Shown here: piece by piece, positions 1 through 6,607 of the stretch
Layout: every line of letters starts with the position of its first letter
Numbering within the stretch: position 1 is the first letter of the stretch
DNA from: Nitrospirales bacterium
GTDB lineage: Bacteria > Nitrospirota > Nitrospiria > Nitrospirales > UBA8639
Assembly (NCBI GenBank): GCA_013817135.1
Contig: JACDDF010000059.1
Span: 1-8,822 of the forward strand
Direction: 5' to 3'
DNA: 8,822 bases
Notes under the pieces: model-generated
Databases searched by the model: none
What the model was told of the DNA's origin: nothing
What the model saw: only the letters and a program-made list of their open reading frames with translations
Translations under genes and position numbers: made by a program

Positions 1-195
1 AAATCTGGCTATGGCACCTGTACGAAGATAGTCCCCATAAGAAAAGCCCCCTGGAAGAATAATGGCATCCATCCCTTTGAGGGATCTCTCTTGATGCCAA
101 ATGAAATGAGCGGTTTGTTCCATGATCTCCGAAAGGACATGTCCACAATCACGATCACAATTGGATCCGGGAAAGACAATGATACCAATGTTCAT
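1..195 (-). CDS. purQ: Phosphoribosylformylglycinamidine synthase, glutaminase subunit PurQ (N-terminal 65 residues, cut by window edge)
   Basis: PurQ releases ammonia from glutamine for the FGAM synthase complex (PurL-PurQ-PurS), the fourth step of IMP synthesis in the cytoplasm. I translated the minus strand from the ATG at 195-193. The reading frame is open to base 1 and gives the PurQ amino-terminal block [10 protein letters not shown] at residues 8-17 and [17 protein letters not shown] at 49-65, both hallmarks of this class-I amidotransferase. The catalytic Cys and the His/Glu of the triad lie beyond the window and cannot be checked. The start is supported by a strong AGGAGGA ribosome binding site. 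It follows purS on the same strand, as in the three-component PurLQS system; purL would be expected further left. Confidence 0.96.
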   Translation of the reverse strand, partial: MNIGIIVFPGSNCDRDCGHVLSEIMEQTAHFIWHQERSLKGMDAIILPGGFSYGDYLRTGAIARF

Positions 196-202
196 ATCGC
201 TC

Positions 203-209
203 TCCTCCT
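203..209 (-). promoter_or_regulatory. Ribosome binding site of purQ
   Basis: On the minus strand AGGAGGA lies 7 bases ahead of the purQ ATG. It is the only strong Shine-Dalgarno sequence in the leftward block. This suggests purQ translation starts independently after the 95-bp gap and not by coupling to purS. Confidence 0.8.
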
Positions 210-266
210 GTTGCCATTTCTACTGAGACGTGGAGGGTTAAAAGAAAAAAAAGCGAATTTAATCAG

Positions 267-284
267 GAGAGACAACCGAGAGAC
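267..284. repeat. Short tandem repeat GAGAGAC x2 in the purS-purQ spacer
   Basis: GAGAGAC occurs at 267-273 and 278-284, separated by AACC, giving an 11-bp period. An eight-base A run (T run on the minus strand) follows at 245-252. No GC-rich hairpin precedes the T run in the direction of transcription, so I do not call a terminator. The role is unknown. Confidence 0.4.
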
Positions 285-290
285 CATCAG

Positions 291-536
291 TTATTCCTCA
301 AGGATCTCGTATTGATATTCTTCAATGACGGTATTGGCAAGGAGTTTTTCGCACATTGCTTTTATGCTATTTCCTGCAGAGGTCGTGTCTGTTTCACCAA
401 GATCCACCTCGATAAATTTCCCTATACGGACCTCTCCAACCGTTCCAAAACCAAGAGTTTGAAGCGATTGCTGAATGGCTCGACCTTGAGGATCCAGAAT
501 TCCGTTTTTGAGCGTAATGTAAATTTTGGCTTTCAT
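291..536 (-). CDS. purS: Phosphoribosylformylglycinamidine synthase subunit PurS
   Basis: PurS is the small subunit that bridges PurQ and the small-type PurL and helps pass ammonia between them in FGAM synthesis. The 81-residue product has the normal PurS length. It shows the family pattern: an initial beta strand KAKIYITLKNGILDPQG (residues 2-18), then the GRAIQQSLQTLGF helix with the following GEVRIGKFIEVDL strand, and a final helix-strand ending in YQYEILEE. The ATG at 536 has no strong Shine-Dalgarno. The gene sits between purC and purQ in one direction, which fits the Bacillus-type three-part FGAM synthase and not the single large PurL of enterobacteria. Confidence 0.93.
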   Translation of the reverse strand: MKAKIYITLKNGILDPQGRAIQQSLQTLGFGTVGEVRIGKFIEVDLGETDTTSAGNSIKAMCEKLLANTVIEEYQYEILEE

Positions 537-571
537 GATTTCACAGAAGACTCGACATGCACCAGGTGAAT

Positions 572-615
572 AAAGGCTTTACGTCACAGCCAGGGCTCTT
601 GCCAACATGGCCTTT
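572..615 (-). repeat. Imperfect dyad in the purC-purS spacer
   Basis: AAAGGC at 572-577 is the inverse of GCCTTT at 610-615, enclosing 32 bases that contain a further GGC-TCTT-GCC stem at 594-603. In the transcript this could form a stem-loop in the 115-base gap before purS. There is no adjacent T run in the transcription direction, so it is not an obvious intrinsic terminator. An RNA-processing or attenuation role is only speculation. Confidence 0.35.
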
Positions 616-651
616 GCCAAAAACGATCACTTTGCTCGAAAAAAACGCGAT

Positions 652-1356
652 TTATCCGCAAACCCGTTTGAGAACTTCTTGATAGGTTTCCTCGATTCGT
701 CCCAAATCTTTTCGAAAACGATCCTTATCCATGCGTTCTCCGGTTTGGATATCCCAAAAACGGCACGTGTCCGGCGAAATTTCATCGGCCAAAATAATCT
801 GACCATTCCATAATCCAAATTCCAACTTAAAATCCACCAGCATCATGCCCCTTTTCTGGAAAAAAGGTTTTAGCACTTCGTTGATTTTGAGGGCCTGCTG
901 TCGGAGTTCTTCAACTTGCGAGGGTGTGGCCAATTTAAGCAGGCGAATATGGTCTTCAGAAATCAGAGGGTCGCCCAGCGAATCGTCTTTATAGAAGAAT
1001 TCGACTAAAGGGGGATCAATGATCAAACCTTCTTCTAACCCCAAACGTTTGACGATGCTGCCCGTGGCTCGATTACGCACCACAACTTCCACTGGAATAA
1101 TTTTCACCCGTCGCGTTAACATTTCTCGATCATTGAGTTCCTGGATAAAATGGCTGGGAGTGCCCGCTTCAGCAAGATACTGAAAAAGCGTGGCGGAAAT
1201 TTTATTGTTCACCACCCCCTTTCCCAGAATCGTCCCACGTTTTTCGGCGTTGAAGGCGGTGGCATCGTCCTTGAAGTAGTGAATGACTTCGTCTAATTTT
1301 TCAGTCAGGAAAATCTTTTTGGCCTTTCCTTCGTAAAGCATATCTCCCTTAGTCAT
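652..1356 (-). CDS. purC: Phosphoribosylaminoimidazole-succinocarboxamide synthase (SAICAR synthetase)
   Basis: PurC joins CAIR and aspartate with ATP hydrolysis to give SAICAR, the step just before PurB in IMP synthesis. The 234-residue product matches the usual bacterial length of about 235-240. Visible motifs are LYEGKAKKIF (7-16), the nucleotide-binding N-terminal segment; DDATAFNAEKRGTILGKG (30-47); the signature IPVEVVVRNRATGS (87-100); LVDFKLEFG (173-181); and DEISPDTCRFWD (191-202), which carries conserved acidic residues of the active site. The ATG at 1356 overlaps the purB stop as ATGA, and GGGGAAGAGAG just upstream is a modest purine-rich ribosome binding site. Translational coupling to purB is likely. 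Nothing unusual is seen in the protein. Confidence 0.97.
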   Translation of the reverse strand: MTKGDMLYEGKAKKIFLTEKLDEVIHYFKDDATAFNAEKRGTILGKGVVNNKISATLFQYLAEAGTPSHFIQELNDREMLTRRVKIIPVEVVVRNRATGSIVKRLGLEEGLIIDPPLVEFFYKDDSLGDPLISEDHIRLLKLATPSQVEELRQQALKINEVLKPFFQKRGMMLVDFKLEFGLWNGQIILADEISPDTCRFWDIQTGERMDKDRFRKDLGRIEETYQEVLKRVCG

Positions 1357-2723
1357 TCTCTCTTCCCCTTGTTTGATGTTCTTTTTGAAATAGTGGCTCG
1401 GGGTGGTGTTGAACGCAAGCTTTGCGCATGCCTTCCAAACACCCGTCTGAAAATCTGCTGCTGGTTTCGCAAATAGGCTCTGGGATTAAAGCAGGTCGCA
1501 ATCTCTTTTGCACTCAGGTGTTTGGCAATAAAGGGATCCTGTTCAATAAGGGCTTGGAAACTTCCGGCCCCTTTCCAGGCAGCCATTGCCTGTTGTTGCA
1601 CATGCTCATAGGCGTCTTTTCTGATCGCACCTTTACCTAACAGCGCCAGTAACACTCGTTGCGAATAGATCAGTCCACCCGTTTGATTCAGAGTGGCCAT
1701 CATCCGTTCAGGATAAACCACCAGCTTGGATAACATGTTCGTTAACCGGACCAGCATGTAATTGATCAGAATCGTGCTATCCGGAAGGATAATCCGCTCA
1801 GCAGATGAATGGCTAATGTCTCGTTCATGCCACAAGGCAACATTTTCCATGGCAGCCAGACTGTTACTGCGAACCACTCTGGCAAGACCACATAAATTTT
1901 CCGAGCTGATCGGGTTCCGTTTATGAGGCATGGCGGAAGAGCCTTTTTGGCCAGGCTCGAAGTACTCTTCGGCTTCCAAGACTTCGGTTCTTTGCAAATG
2001 ACGAATTTCAGTTGCAACTTTTTCAATACTCGCTGCCATCAGAGCCAATACCGAAAGGAAGGCCGCGTGCCGGTCCCGCTGAAGGACCTGATTTGAAATA
2101 GGCGCCGGTTTCAACCCTAACCGTTGACATACCGTTTTTTCGATTGAGGGAGAAAGATGTGCAAATGTTCCCATGGCCCCAGAAAGCTTGCCGACAGCAA
2201 TGTCCACGAACGCCGCCTCTAAGCGGAGTTGCTGCCGTTGAAACTCCTGATACCAAATGGCCACCTTCCATGCAAAGGAAATAGGCTCTCCATGAATACC
2301 ATGCGAACGCCCCACCATCAGGGTATCCTGGTGCGCAAAAGCCAAATCCCGCAAGGCGCCAAGCAAGACTTTAACATCCTCACGAATCAATTGGGCGGCT
2401 TCCACTAATTGTAACGAAAGAGACGTATCGACGATGTCCGAAGAGGTGAGCCCAACATGCAGAAATCGACCGTCATTCCCTGCCTGCTCCGCCACTGATT
2501 CCAGGAAGGCAATAACATCATGTTTCGTGACTTGTTCGATAGCCGCGATTCGTAAAGGATTAACCGTGACTTTTTTTCGAATGCGGGCTGCCACGCCGAG
2601 AGGAATCTGTCTCATCTTTTCCATGGCTTCGCACACGGCAAGTTCGACCTGTAACCACAACTCATATTTGTGGGTCTGAGTCCAAACGGCCCCCATACGG
2701 GGTAACGTGTAGCGGTCAATCAT
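1353..2723 (-). CDS. purB: Adenylosuccinate lyase
   Basis: PurB is a fumarase/aspartase-superfamily homotetramer acting twice in purine synthesis: SAICAR to AICAR, and adenylosuccinate to AMP, each releasing fumarate. I chose the ATG at 2723 because the protein then begins MIDRYTLPRM, the usual family start. The numbering then equals that of the Bacillus subtilis enzyme at the known active-site residues His68, His89, His141, Lys268 and Glu275. The superfamily signature GSSAMPHKRNP is at 261-271. An in-frame TTG at 2735 directly after the nusB stop would add four residues (MPFP). No good Shine-Dalgarno is seen for either start, so reinitiation after nusB is likely. The 456-residue chain is about 25 longer than the B. 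subtilis enzyme, the excess being a basic, Ser/Thr-rich C-terminal tail. Confidence 0.96.
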   Translation of the reverse strand: MIDRYTLPRMGAVWTQTHKYELWLQVELAVCEAMEKMRQIPLGVAARIRKKVTVNPLRIAAIEQVTKHDVIAFLESVAEQAGNDGRFLHVGLTSSDIVDTSLSLQLVEAAQLIREDVKVLLGALRDLAFAHQDTLMVGRSHGIHGEPISFAWKVAIWYQEFQRQQLRLEAAFVDIAVGKLSGAMGTFAHLSPSIEKTVCQRLGLKPAPISNQVLQRDRHAAFLSVLALMAASIEKVATEIRHLQRTEVLEAEEYFEPGQKGSSAMPHKRNPISSENLCGLARVVRSNSLAAMENVALWHERDISHSSAERIILPDSTILINYMLVRLTNMLSKLVVYPERMMATLNQTGGLIYSQRVLLALLGKGAIRKDAYEHVQQQAMAAWKGAGSFQALIEQDPFIAKHLSAKEIATCFNPRAYLRNQQQIFRRVFGRHAQSLRSTPPRATISKRTSNKGKRE

Positions 2724-2735
2724 GGGAAAGGGCAA

Positions 2736-3263
2736 TTAGGAGGTAGGTGGTGGATCAGAGAATTCCGGCGACGGAATTTTTTGTTGAATTTGACTTCGCT
2801 TGATGGCAAGCTTTGGTTCAGCACGGAGAACATGGTCTAAAAGTCCATTGACGAATCGTCTGGCTTCATCATCCGCAAATAGTTTAGCCAATTCAACTGC
2901 TTCATTGATGGTCACCATGGCCGGAATATCTGGCTCCCATAACAATTCGTAAATGGAACACCTCAGGATATTCCTATCCACGACCGGCATCCGTTGCAAG
3001 GACCAGTCGATGGCAAAGGCACGAATAATTTGATCAATTTCAGGCTGATTCGTAATAACCCCAAGAAAGAGATTAGAGGTAAATGTTTGGACTTCCGGTG
3101 AAGCCGATTGACTTGCCCAAAATTTTTCTTGCCATGATGGGTTTTGATCTTGAAATTCATATTGGAAAAGCATTTGCAACGCAAGCTGCCGGGCCAGGCG
3201 CCTGGATGGCCGACCCTGTGCCTGATTAGCTGGGGGTGTACCTGATGGAACTGTCATAGTCAT
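2736..3263 (-). CDS. nusB: Transcription antitermination factor NusB
   Basis: NusB binds boxA RNA with NusE (ribosomal protein S10) and supports processive antitermination on rRNA operons. Of the 175 residues, about 21-147 form the all-helical NusB domain: RRLARQLALQMLFQYE (21-36), RMPVVDRNILRCSIYELL (91-108), and INEAVELAKLF with RRFVNGLLDHVL (119-147), all typical. The family is usually near 140 residues. The surplus is a Pro/Gln/Arg-rich N-terminal stretch (1-20) and a basic, Pro-rich C-terminal tail (150-175), both probably disordered. The ATG at 3263 overlaps the ribH stop as ATGA; a second ATG two codons on is also possible. The ribH-nusB pairing is common in bacteria. Confidence 0.95.
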   Translation of the reverse strand: MTMTVPSGTPPANQAQGRPSRRLARQLALQMLFQYEFQDQNPSWQEKFWASQSASPEVQTFTSNLFLGVITNQPEIDQIIRAFAIDWSLQRMPVVDRNILRCSIYELLWEPDIPAMVTINEAVELAKLFADDEARRFVNGLLDHVLRAEPKLAIKRSQIQQKIPSPEFSDPPPTS

Positions 3264-3772
3264 GATGTTGTGGATTCTCTTAAAAAGCCAGACTGGCGGA
3301 TGCTGGTCTTACTCAAACGTTTCATTAAGACGGCCATTTCAAGGGCCGTTCTGGCTGCATCCGCCCCTTTATTCCGTTCAGGTGGCCCGGAACGTTCCAT
3401 TGCCTGAGCAACGGTATCCGTAGTCAGGACTCCGAAGATAATGGGAATTCCAGTATCCAGAGATGCCTGGCCGATCCCGCGACTTGTCTCTGCACAAATA
3501 TATTCGAAATGTGGCGTTTCCCCGCGGATCACTGCCCCTAAACAGATAACGGCATCAAATCGATGGGATTGAGCCAGTGTCTTTGCAATTAATGGAATCT
3601 CAAATGCCCCAGGAACCCGAATGACCTGCCTGTGGTCTGGTGGGGTTCCTAATTGGGTTAAGGTGGATTCAGCTGCAGCCAATAACCGGCTGGTCACGAC
3701 CTCGTTAAAGGTACTGACCACGATCGCTACCTGACAATCTACCTCGTCCCCACGACGCTCCTGATTCACCAT
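3260..3772 (-). CDS. ribH: 6,7-dimethyl-8-ribityllumazine synthase
   Basis: RibH condenses the ribitylaminopyrimidine with 3,4-dihydroxy-2-butanone 4-phosphate (the RibB product) to make lumazine, the direct precursor of riboflavin. It usually assembles into pentamers or 60-subunit shells. The 170-residue protein shows Phe22-Asn23 (substrate stacking), VPGAFEIP (53-60), GAVIRGETPHFEYIC (79-93) with the catalytic His88, QAMERSG with Arg127, and NKGADAA (134-140). These positions match B. subtilis RibH numbering. The C-terminal end (about 154-170) runs past the usual 154-residue length with a polar tail. The ATG at 3772 has only AAAGGA, set about 14 bases upstream, so initiation may be weak. 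It lies between ribBA and nusB and overlaps nusB by 4 bases. Confidence 0.96.
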   Translation of the reverse strand: MVNQERRGDEVDCQVAIVVSTFNEVVTSRLLAAAESTLTQLGTPPDHRQVIRVPGAFEIPLIAKTLAQSHRFDAVICLGAVIRGETPHFEYICAETSRGIGQASLDTGIPIIFGVLTTDTVAQAMERSGPPERNKGADAARTALEMAVLMKRLSKTSIRQSGFLRESTTS

Positions 3773-3803
3773 GCTAGTTAAGTAATTCCTTTGAGACTCA
3801 GTC

Positions 3804-3876
3804 CCTCATTACTAAAAGTGAGAGAGACGCGATCAGTGTGTAGCACTTGCCAGTGGGAACCGCAAGGCCTCATTAC
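3804..3876. repeat. Nine-base direct repeat flanking the ribBA-ribH spacer
   Basis: CCTCATTAC occurs at 3804-3812 and again at 3868-3876, the second copy including the ribBA stop codon. Between them is a small stem, CTTGC at 3846-3850 with GCAAG at 3862-3866. A weak promoter-like pair facing ribH (TTGCGG, 17 bases, TACACA on the minus strand) also overlaps this spacer. I see no coding potential in these 100 bases. Confidence 0.35.
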
Positions 3877-5102
3877 ACATTATTCAAGAGGTGACCTAAT
3901 TTGGCTTTTTTCGTGCGTAAGTAGTGCACATTTGACTCCTGGGGCGTAATCTCAATGGACACGCGTTCGACCACTTCCAATCCATAGCCCTCGATCCCCA
4001 CAATTTTCCTGGGATTGTTGGTGATTAGTCTGATTTTTTTGAGACCTAAATTTACTAAAATTTGGGCGCCAATTCCATAATCCCGCAAATCAGCCTTAAA
4101 CCCCAGTTGCAAATTGGCTTCGACTGTATCACTACCCTGGTCCTGAAGGTGGTAGGCCCGAATTTTATTGGTGAGTCCAATTCCCCGCCCCTCCTGATTT
4201 AAGTACAGCAGGACCCCTTTGCCTTCGCGTTCAATTATTTCCATTGCTCGATGCAGTTGTTCTCGGCAATCACACCGCAAAGACCCAAAAACATCAGCTG
4301 TCAGGCAGCCCGAATGGACTCGTACCAACGTTGGAAGGTTATCGATCTCCCCTTTCACGAGGGCGATGTGTGTTCCGGCATCAAGTTCGTTTTCAAAAAC
4401 CACTGACTGAAAATGACCAAAGCGTGTGGGGAGATTCGCTGTGGCTACCTGCTTCACAAACGTCTCCCGATGTAACCGATATTGAATCAAATCTTTAACT
4501 GTGATGATTTTCAGGCCATGGTGTTTTGCAAATTCCATTAAGTGAGGAACCCGGGCCATTGTGCCGTCATCATTCATAATTTCACAGATTACTGCCGCGG
4601 GATACAGTCCAGCCAGGCGGGCAAGATCAACAGACCCTTCTGTTTGTCCGGCACGACGTAATACCCCGCCTTTATGGGCTTTTAATGGGAAAATGTGCCC
4701 AGGTCTTGCAAAGTCGCTTGGCTTGGCGGTTGGGTCAACGGCCAACTGAATGGTGGTGGCTCGATCAGCGGCCGAGATTCCGGTGGTAATATTTTTGGCG
4801 GCGTCAATTGATACGGTAAAAGCCGTGCCGAAGGGTGCGGTATTTTCGTTTGCCTGGGGTGGAAGTTTCAACTCCTCAACTCGGTCGGGTGTGAGGGCCA
4901 GACAAATTAATCCTCGGCCGTATTTCGCCATAAAATTAATATGTTCAGGCGTGACTTTTTCAGCAGCCATAACCAGATCGCCCTCATTTTCCCGATCCTC
5001 ATCGTCAACAAGGATGATGCATTTACCAGCTTGAATATCCTGTAAGGTTTCGGCAATTGTGTGAAATTGAGGCTTGTGTATTGGAGCTGTTTCTTCTTTC
5101 AT
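3873..5102 (-). CDS. ribBA: Bifunctional 3,4-dihydroxy-2-butanone 4-phosphate synthase / GTP cyclohydrolase II
   Basis: The chain carries both entry reactions of riboflavin synthesis: ribulose 5-phosphate to DHBP (RibB, residues about 14-211) and GTP ring opening (RibA, about 215-409). RibB motifs are [11 protein letters not shown] (33-43), GRGLIC (62-67), [12 protein letters not shown] (106-117), GHIFPL (135-140) and [12 protein letters not shown] (173-184). The usual GHTE metal-ligand motif reads GQTE here (Gln153). RibA shows the zinc cysteines Cys266, Cys277 and Cys279 (C-x10-C-x-C), [10 protein letters not shown] (301-310), DYGIGAQIL (341-349) and TNNPRK (361-366), with the normal KLGHLL ending. 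The 409-residue length is standard. The ATG at 5102 has only a weak AAGTGAG upstream. The gene is followed by ribH and preceded by a porter gene 41 bp away. No FMN riboswitch is present in that gap. Confidence 0.96.
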   Translation of the reverse strand: MKEETAPIHKPQFHTIAETLQDIQAGKCIILVDDEDRENEGDLVMAAEKVTPEHINFMAKYGRGLICLALTPDRVEELKLPPQANENTAPFGTAFTVSIDAAKNITTGISAADRATTIQLAVDPTAKPSDFARPGHIFPLKAHKGGVLRRAGQTEGSVDLARLAGLYPAAVICEIMNDDGTMARVPHLMEFAKHHGLKIITVKDLIQYRLHRETFVKQVATANLPTRFGHFQSVVFENELDAGTHIALVKGEIDNLPTLVRVHSGCLTADVFGSLRCDCREQLHRAMEIIEREGKGVLLYLNQEGRGIGLTNKIRAYHLQDQGSDTVEANLQLGFKADLRDYGIGAQILVNLGLKKIRLITNNPRKIVGIEGYGLEVVERVSIEITPQESNVHYLRTKKAKLGHLLNNV

Positions 5103-5104
5103 GG

Positions 5105-5142
5105 GTGACTCACTTGACGGTCAAACGTTTCAGCTTTAGCTG
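5105..5142. repeat. Three consecutive small palindromes before ribBA
   Basis: The 41-bp gap between the porter gene and ribBA consists almost wholly of GTGACTCAC (5105-5113), TTGACGGTCAA (5114-5124) and CAGCTTTAGCTG (5131-5142), each a perfect inverted repeat around a 1- or 2-base centre. The first two lie within the region where a ribosome would bind to start ribBA. They could be a protein-binding site or a weak RNA structure; no known operator is matched. Confidence 0.45.
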
Positions 5143-5143
5143 G

Positions 5144-6406
5144 TTAAAGGTCTGGAATGGATTTGGGCTTGCCTAACCAGATCGAACGTTGGACTATCAT
5201 AACACTAATACCTGCTAATCCTGAAACCAGGCCCAGGACGAAAAATCCAGAAGAGAAGGTTCCGGTTATTTCATTCAACCATCCAAACCCAGACGGCAAG
5301 AGGAATCCTCCAAGACCCCCTGCCGCACCAACAAAGCCGGAAGCCGTTCCCATAATGGATTCAAATCGATTGGAAACCACCTGGAAAATGGCTCCATTTC
5401 CAAATCCTAAACAAAACATTATTAGGAGAATAATGGTATAGGTCAAGACAAAATGATCAAGATCCCCTGAGGCAAGGCATAAGGCGGCTATTAGAAGAAA
5501 GAACCCTTGTAATAAGGTTAACCCCCCGAACCGATCCGCAAGAAATCCTCCCAGAGGGCGGGCACCACTTCCCGTTAAAGCGCAAAAGGCGGTCAATGTT
5601 CCAGCCTTTACCATGTCCACTTGAAATTGATCATGAAAAAAAATCGGGAGGTAACTCGAAAGCCCCACAAACCCTCCGAACGTCACCCCATATAAAAAAC
5701 ACAACCAGTACATGACTGGATCCTGAAGTCCTTTTCGCAAAAGTACCCTAATGCTGTCTTTTGTTGAGGAGTCGGTTTTATTCCTTCCCGGAGCCGATGG
5801 AACCAGCCAGAAAAAGATGAGAGCCGCCCCCATAACAGGTAGCAGCATAATGCCGAAAACCTGATGCCAGCCAAGTGCTTCCGCAAGGCGGGGGGCAAAA
5901 AACGCAGCCAAGAGCACGCCGCTATTTCCTATTCCTGCGACTCCCATGGCCAACCCTTGATGGGCTGAGGGATAGGCTTGGCTAGCCAGAGGCAGAGCAA
6001 TCGCAAAGCTGGCCCCGGCAAATCCTAAAAAAAGGCCAATTCCCAGCATAGCCTCGAAGCTGGTTCCTCCCAGCCATCCCAGCAGCAACCCGATGCATTC
6101 CAAGCCCAGAATGCCCAATCCCACAACTTTAGCCCCTAACCGGTCTCCTAGCGGCCCGACAATTATTCGAAGTAATGCGCCGCCTAGCAATGGGATGCCG
6201 ACTAATAAACCTTTTTGAGAGGCCGAGAGAGAAAATTCCTCAGATATGGCGATGCCCATGGCCCCAATAAGGAGCCACACCATAAAACTTACTTCAAAGT
6301 GGAGCCACGCACCAAGGAGAGTTGGCCAATGCCCGGAACGAAGTGAATGGAAAACGTCTTTCAACATGATTCTTTCAAGAGCATGGAAATGCCTTTCTTT
6401 TTTCAT
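5144..6406 (-). CDS. Major facilitator porter of the nitrate/nitrite (NarK/NasA) family
   Basis: This is a 420-residue inner-membrane protein with about 12 hydrophobic segments, starting near residue 28. Family marks of the nitrate/nitrite porters are the first helix HFEVSFMVWLLIGAMG (36-51), GALLRIIVGPLGDRLG (76-91) with Arg80, GFAGASFAIALPLASQAYP (128-146), GLAMGVAGIGNSGV (151-164), GSGARPLGGFLADRFGG (279-295) with Arg283, and GFGNGAIFQVVSNRF (334-348). The two arginines correspond to the substrate-binding pair known from E. coli NarK. The likely role is nitrate or nitrite uptake or exchange; substrate and direction cannot be read from sequence. A second ATG at 6367 would give 407 residues and is a fair alternative start. 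A good promoter lies just upstream. The gene is first in the leftward block. Confidence 0.88.
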   Translation of the reverse strand: MKKERHFHALERIMLKDVFHSLRSGHWPTLLGAWLHFEVSFMVWLLIGAMGIAISEEFSLSASQKGLLVGIPLLGGALLRIIVGPLGDRLGAKVVGLGILGLECIGLLLGWLGGTSFEAMLGIGLFLGFAGASFAIALPLASQAYPSAHQGLAMGVAGIGNSGVLLAAFFAPRLAEALGWHQVFGIMLLPVMGAALIFFWLVPSAPGRNKTDSSTKDSIRVLLRKGLQDPVMYWLCFLYGVTFGGFVGLSSYLPIFFHDQFQVDMVKAGTLTAFCALTGSGARPLGGFLADRFGGLTLLQGFFLLIAALCLASGDLDHFVLTYTIILLIMFCLGFGNGAIFQVVSNRFESIMGTASGFVGAAGGLGGFLLPSGFGWLNEITGTFSSGFFVLGLVSGLAGISVMIVQRSIWLGKPKSIPDL

Positions 6407-6431
6407 GTCTCAAGCCTGCTGTCATGACCCA

Positions 6432-6461
6432 ACTATAAAAAGTTTTACCTGACATTGCCAA
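6432..6461 (-). promoter_or_regulatory. Sigma-70-like promoter for the porter gene and probably the leftward block
   Basis: On the minus strand TTGGCA (6461-6456) and TATAGT (6437-6432) are separated by 18 bases, each matching the consensus in five of six positions. Transcription would begin near 6425, leaving about 19 bases before the ATG at 6406. It is the best promoter match in the window and the only clear one for the leftward genes. Confidence 0.6.
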
Positions 6462-6530
6462 TATTTCTCTGAGGGGGAACTTCTGAAAACCCGGTTATTA
6501 CCTCGAAATTAGAAAAATTTGTGAATGTGT

Positions 6531-6559
6531 TTGGTGATCCAAGAAAAATTCATTACAAT
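6531..6559 (+). promoter_or_regulatory. Candidate promoter for the sigma factor gene
   Basis: TTGGTG (6531-6536), a 17-base spacer and TACAAT (6554-6559) form a plausible sigma-70-type promoter, with a weak -35 and a good -10. Transcription would start near 6566, about 42 bases before the ATG at 6608. Confidence 0.45.
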
Positions 6560-6568
6560 AACAGGAGA

Positions 6569-6592
6569 ATGTGGCGAACCCTGCCTTCTTGA
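6569..6592 (+). other. Possible seven-residue leader reading frame (MWRTLPS)
   Basis: An ATG at 6569 opens a frame of seven codons ending in TGA at 6592, just 15 bases before the sigma factor ATG. AGGAG at 6563-6567 is only one base from this ATG, too close for normal initiation. It is followed by an imperfect palindrome CTTGATCATTAAG (6588-6600). It may be chance; translation has not been shown. Confidence 0.2.
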
Positions 6593-6607
6593 TCATTAAG
6601 CCAAAGC

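Noticed and set aside
196..290. Intrinsic terminator between purS and purQ suggested by the T8 run on the minus strand
   Set aside because: No stem precedes the T run, and purQ belongs to the same pathway as purS.
1422..1640. Plus-strand open frames across the purine and riboflavin genes, such as 91-315, 312-569, 1422-1640 and 4750-5034
   Set aside because: They lie antisense to well-recognised genes, resemble no protein family I know, and are explained by the coding bias of the opposite strand.
2724..2735. TTG at 2735 as the purB start
   Set aside because: It has no Shine-Dalgarno and adds four residues. The ATG at 2723 gives the normal family N-terminus and numbering identical to the B. 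subtilis active-site residues.
5103..5143. FMN riboswitch before ribBA
   Set aside because: The gap is only 41 bases and lacks the conserved FMN aptamer segments.
6476..6482. GGAACTT resembling a sigma-E -35 element ahead of rpoH
   Set aside because: No matching -10 is found at 15-17 bases; the nearest TCGAAA is about 20 bases away.
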